From Haberlea rhodopensis (Eukaryota; Streptophyta; Magnoliopsida; Lamiales; Gesneriaceae), in the NCBI GenBank assembly GCA_907163345.1, contig CAJQUN010000001.1:1488001-1552000 (forward strand): 64,000 bases of DNA, given 5' to 3'. Position 1 is the stretch's first letter. Every line of letters begins with the position of its first letter. Shown in pieces: positions 63,521 to 64,000 of this stretch. The notes below the pieces were generated by a model. It was given only the letters and a program-made list of their open reading frames with translations, was not told the origin of the DNA and did no database searches. The translations under genes and the position numbers were made by a program.

Positions 63521-64000
63521 TGCCACAAAGAAATCTACTAAGTTGGTCGGAATCTTTGTTATCTCCGGTTACCGGGTCATCGCTAGTACCTATGACATTA
63601 TTCATTGGTAAGCCACTTCGCTTTCTTTCCTCTGAATGAAAACTTCCCTATGGTGCGGTGTAAATAAGGGATGAAGTTAAGATTTGATGTTTCAGGTAGA
63701 TGCTTTTCAGACGATTCTGGGCGTTGATTGTTAATTTATTAGGTTTTCGGGATGTTCTAGGGAGCTGAAACAGTATAAATTACGAGAGCATATCTTCTGC
63801 GACGGAATTCCAAGAATTGTCGACGGAGGGGAATACTTTTATATCTTTCATGTTTAAATGAAGGAGCTGAGAATTTGAATTGAAGACTGAACTTGTTGAT
63901 TTTTAACTGTTACAAATTATATCAATTGGATTTTTTTCTCAGCAATTTGATTTTTTTCTCCTTGCATGAAAAAATAATTAACAAAATCATTTGCACAGAT
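63521..64000. other. No gene seen
   Basis: Unassigned sequence to the right edge. No recognisable reading frame. Confidence 0.4.

Overview
The window is plant nuclear DNA from a eudicot. The evidence is AT-rich intergenic DNA, intron-rich genes whose proteins match plant-specific families, and nested plant LTR retrotransposons with tRNA-iMet primer sites. The species cannot be fixed from sequence alone. All intron/exon structures below were built by hand from GT/AG sites, reading phase and family conservation; none was computed.

Left arm (1-5.6 kb): the first coding exon of a plastid N-acetylornithine aminotransferase gene (minus strand, running off the left edge) and its TATA box. Beyond it is a decayed BRIZ-type RING/UBP-zinc-finger E3 ligase pseudogene. 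At 5.6-10.4 kb an LTR element with a perfect 5-bp target duplication has only a broken gag gene and no pol (TR-GAG-like). It sits inside an older LTR-like sequence. At 12.4-13.0 kb there is an intact single-exon serine-rich protein gene with its own TATA box.

Centre (18.2-37.4 kb): one large minus-strand gene of the CLU/REC (REDUCED CHLOROPLAST COVERAGE) family. I could assemble 23 coding exons that sum to exactly 1,700 codons with every phase consistent. Its introns hold a very young Ty1/copia element (26.9-32.0 kb, no substitutions between LTRs), a TRIM element with tandem internal repeats (22.4-23.0 kb), a retroelement remnant and a MITE.

Right arm (37.9-56 kb): LINE remnants, a copia 3' fragment, and a very recent Ty3/gypsy chromovirus of Del/Tekay type (42,356-51,337, TSD ATTGT) inserted in a dispersed LINE-like repeat. 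Two hAT-type MITEs follow, one carrying a SINE-like pol III promoter.

Far right (56.1-62.6 kb): the plus-strand formamidopyrimidine-DNA glycosylase gene (FPG1/MMH). It has ten coding exon positions, two interchangeable versions of exon 8, a hAT-type MITE ending 94 bp before its ATG, another in intron 1, and a C-terminal tail split over three reading frames.

The host genes (arginine biosynthesis, chloroplast compartment size, DNA base excision repair, a serine-rich protein) are not a pathway cluster. Most of the structure in the window is transposon-driven. I found no convincing undescribed multi-gene system. The most unusual signals are the shared GGCGATCG-type palindrome clusters in LTRs of two unrelated retrotransposon families, the gag-only element, and the alternative FPG exons.
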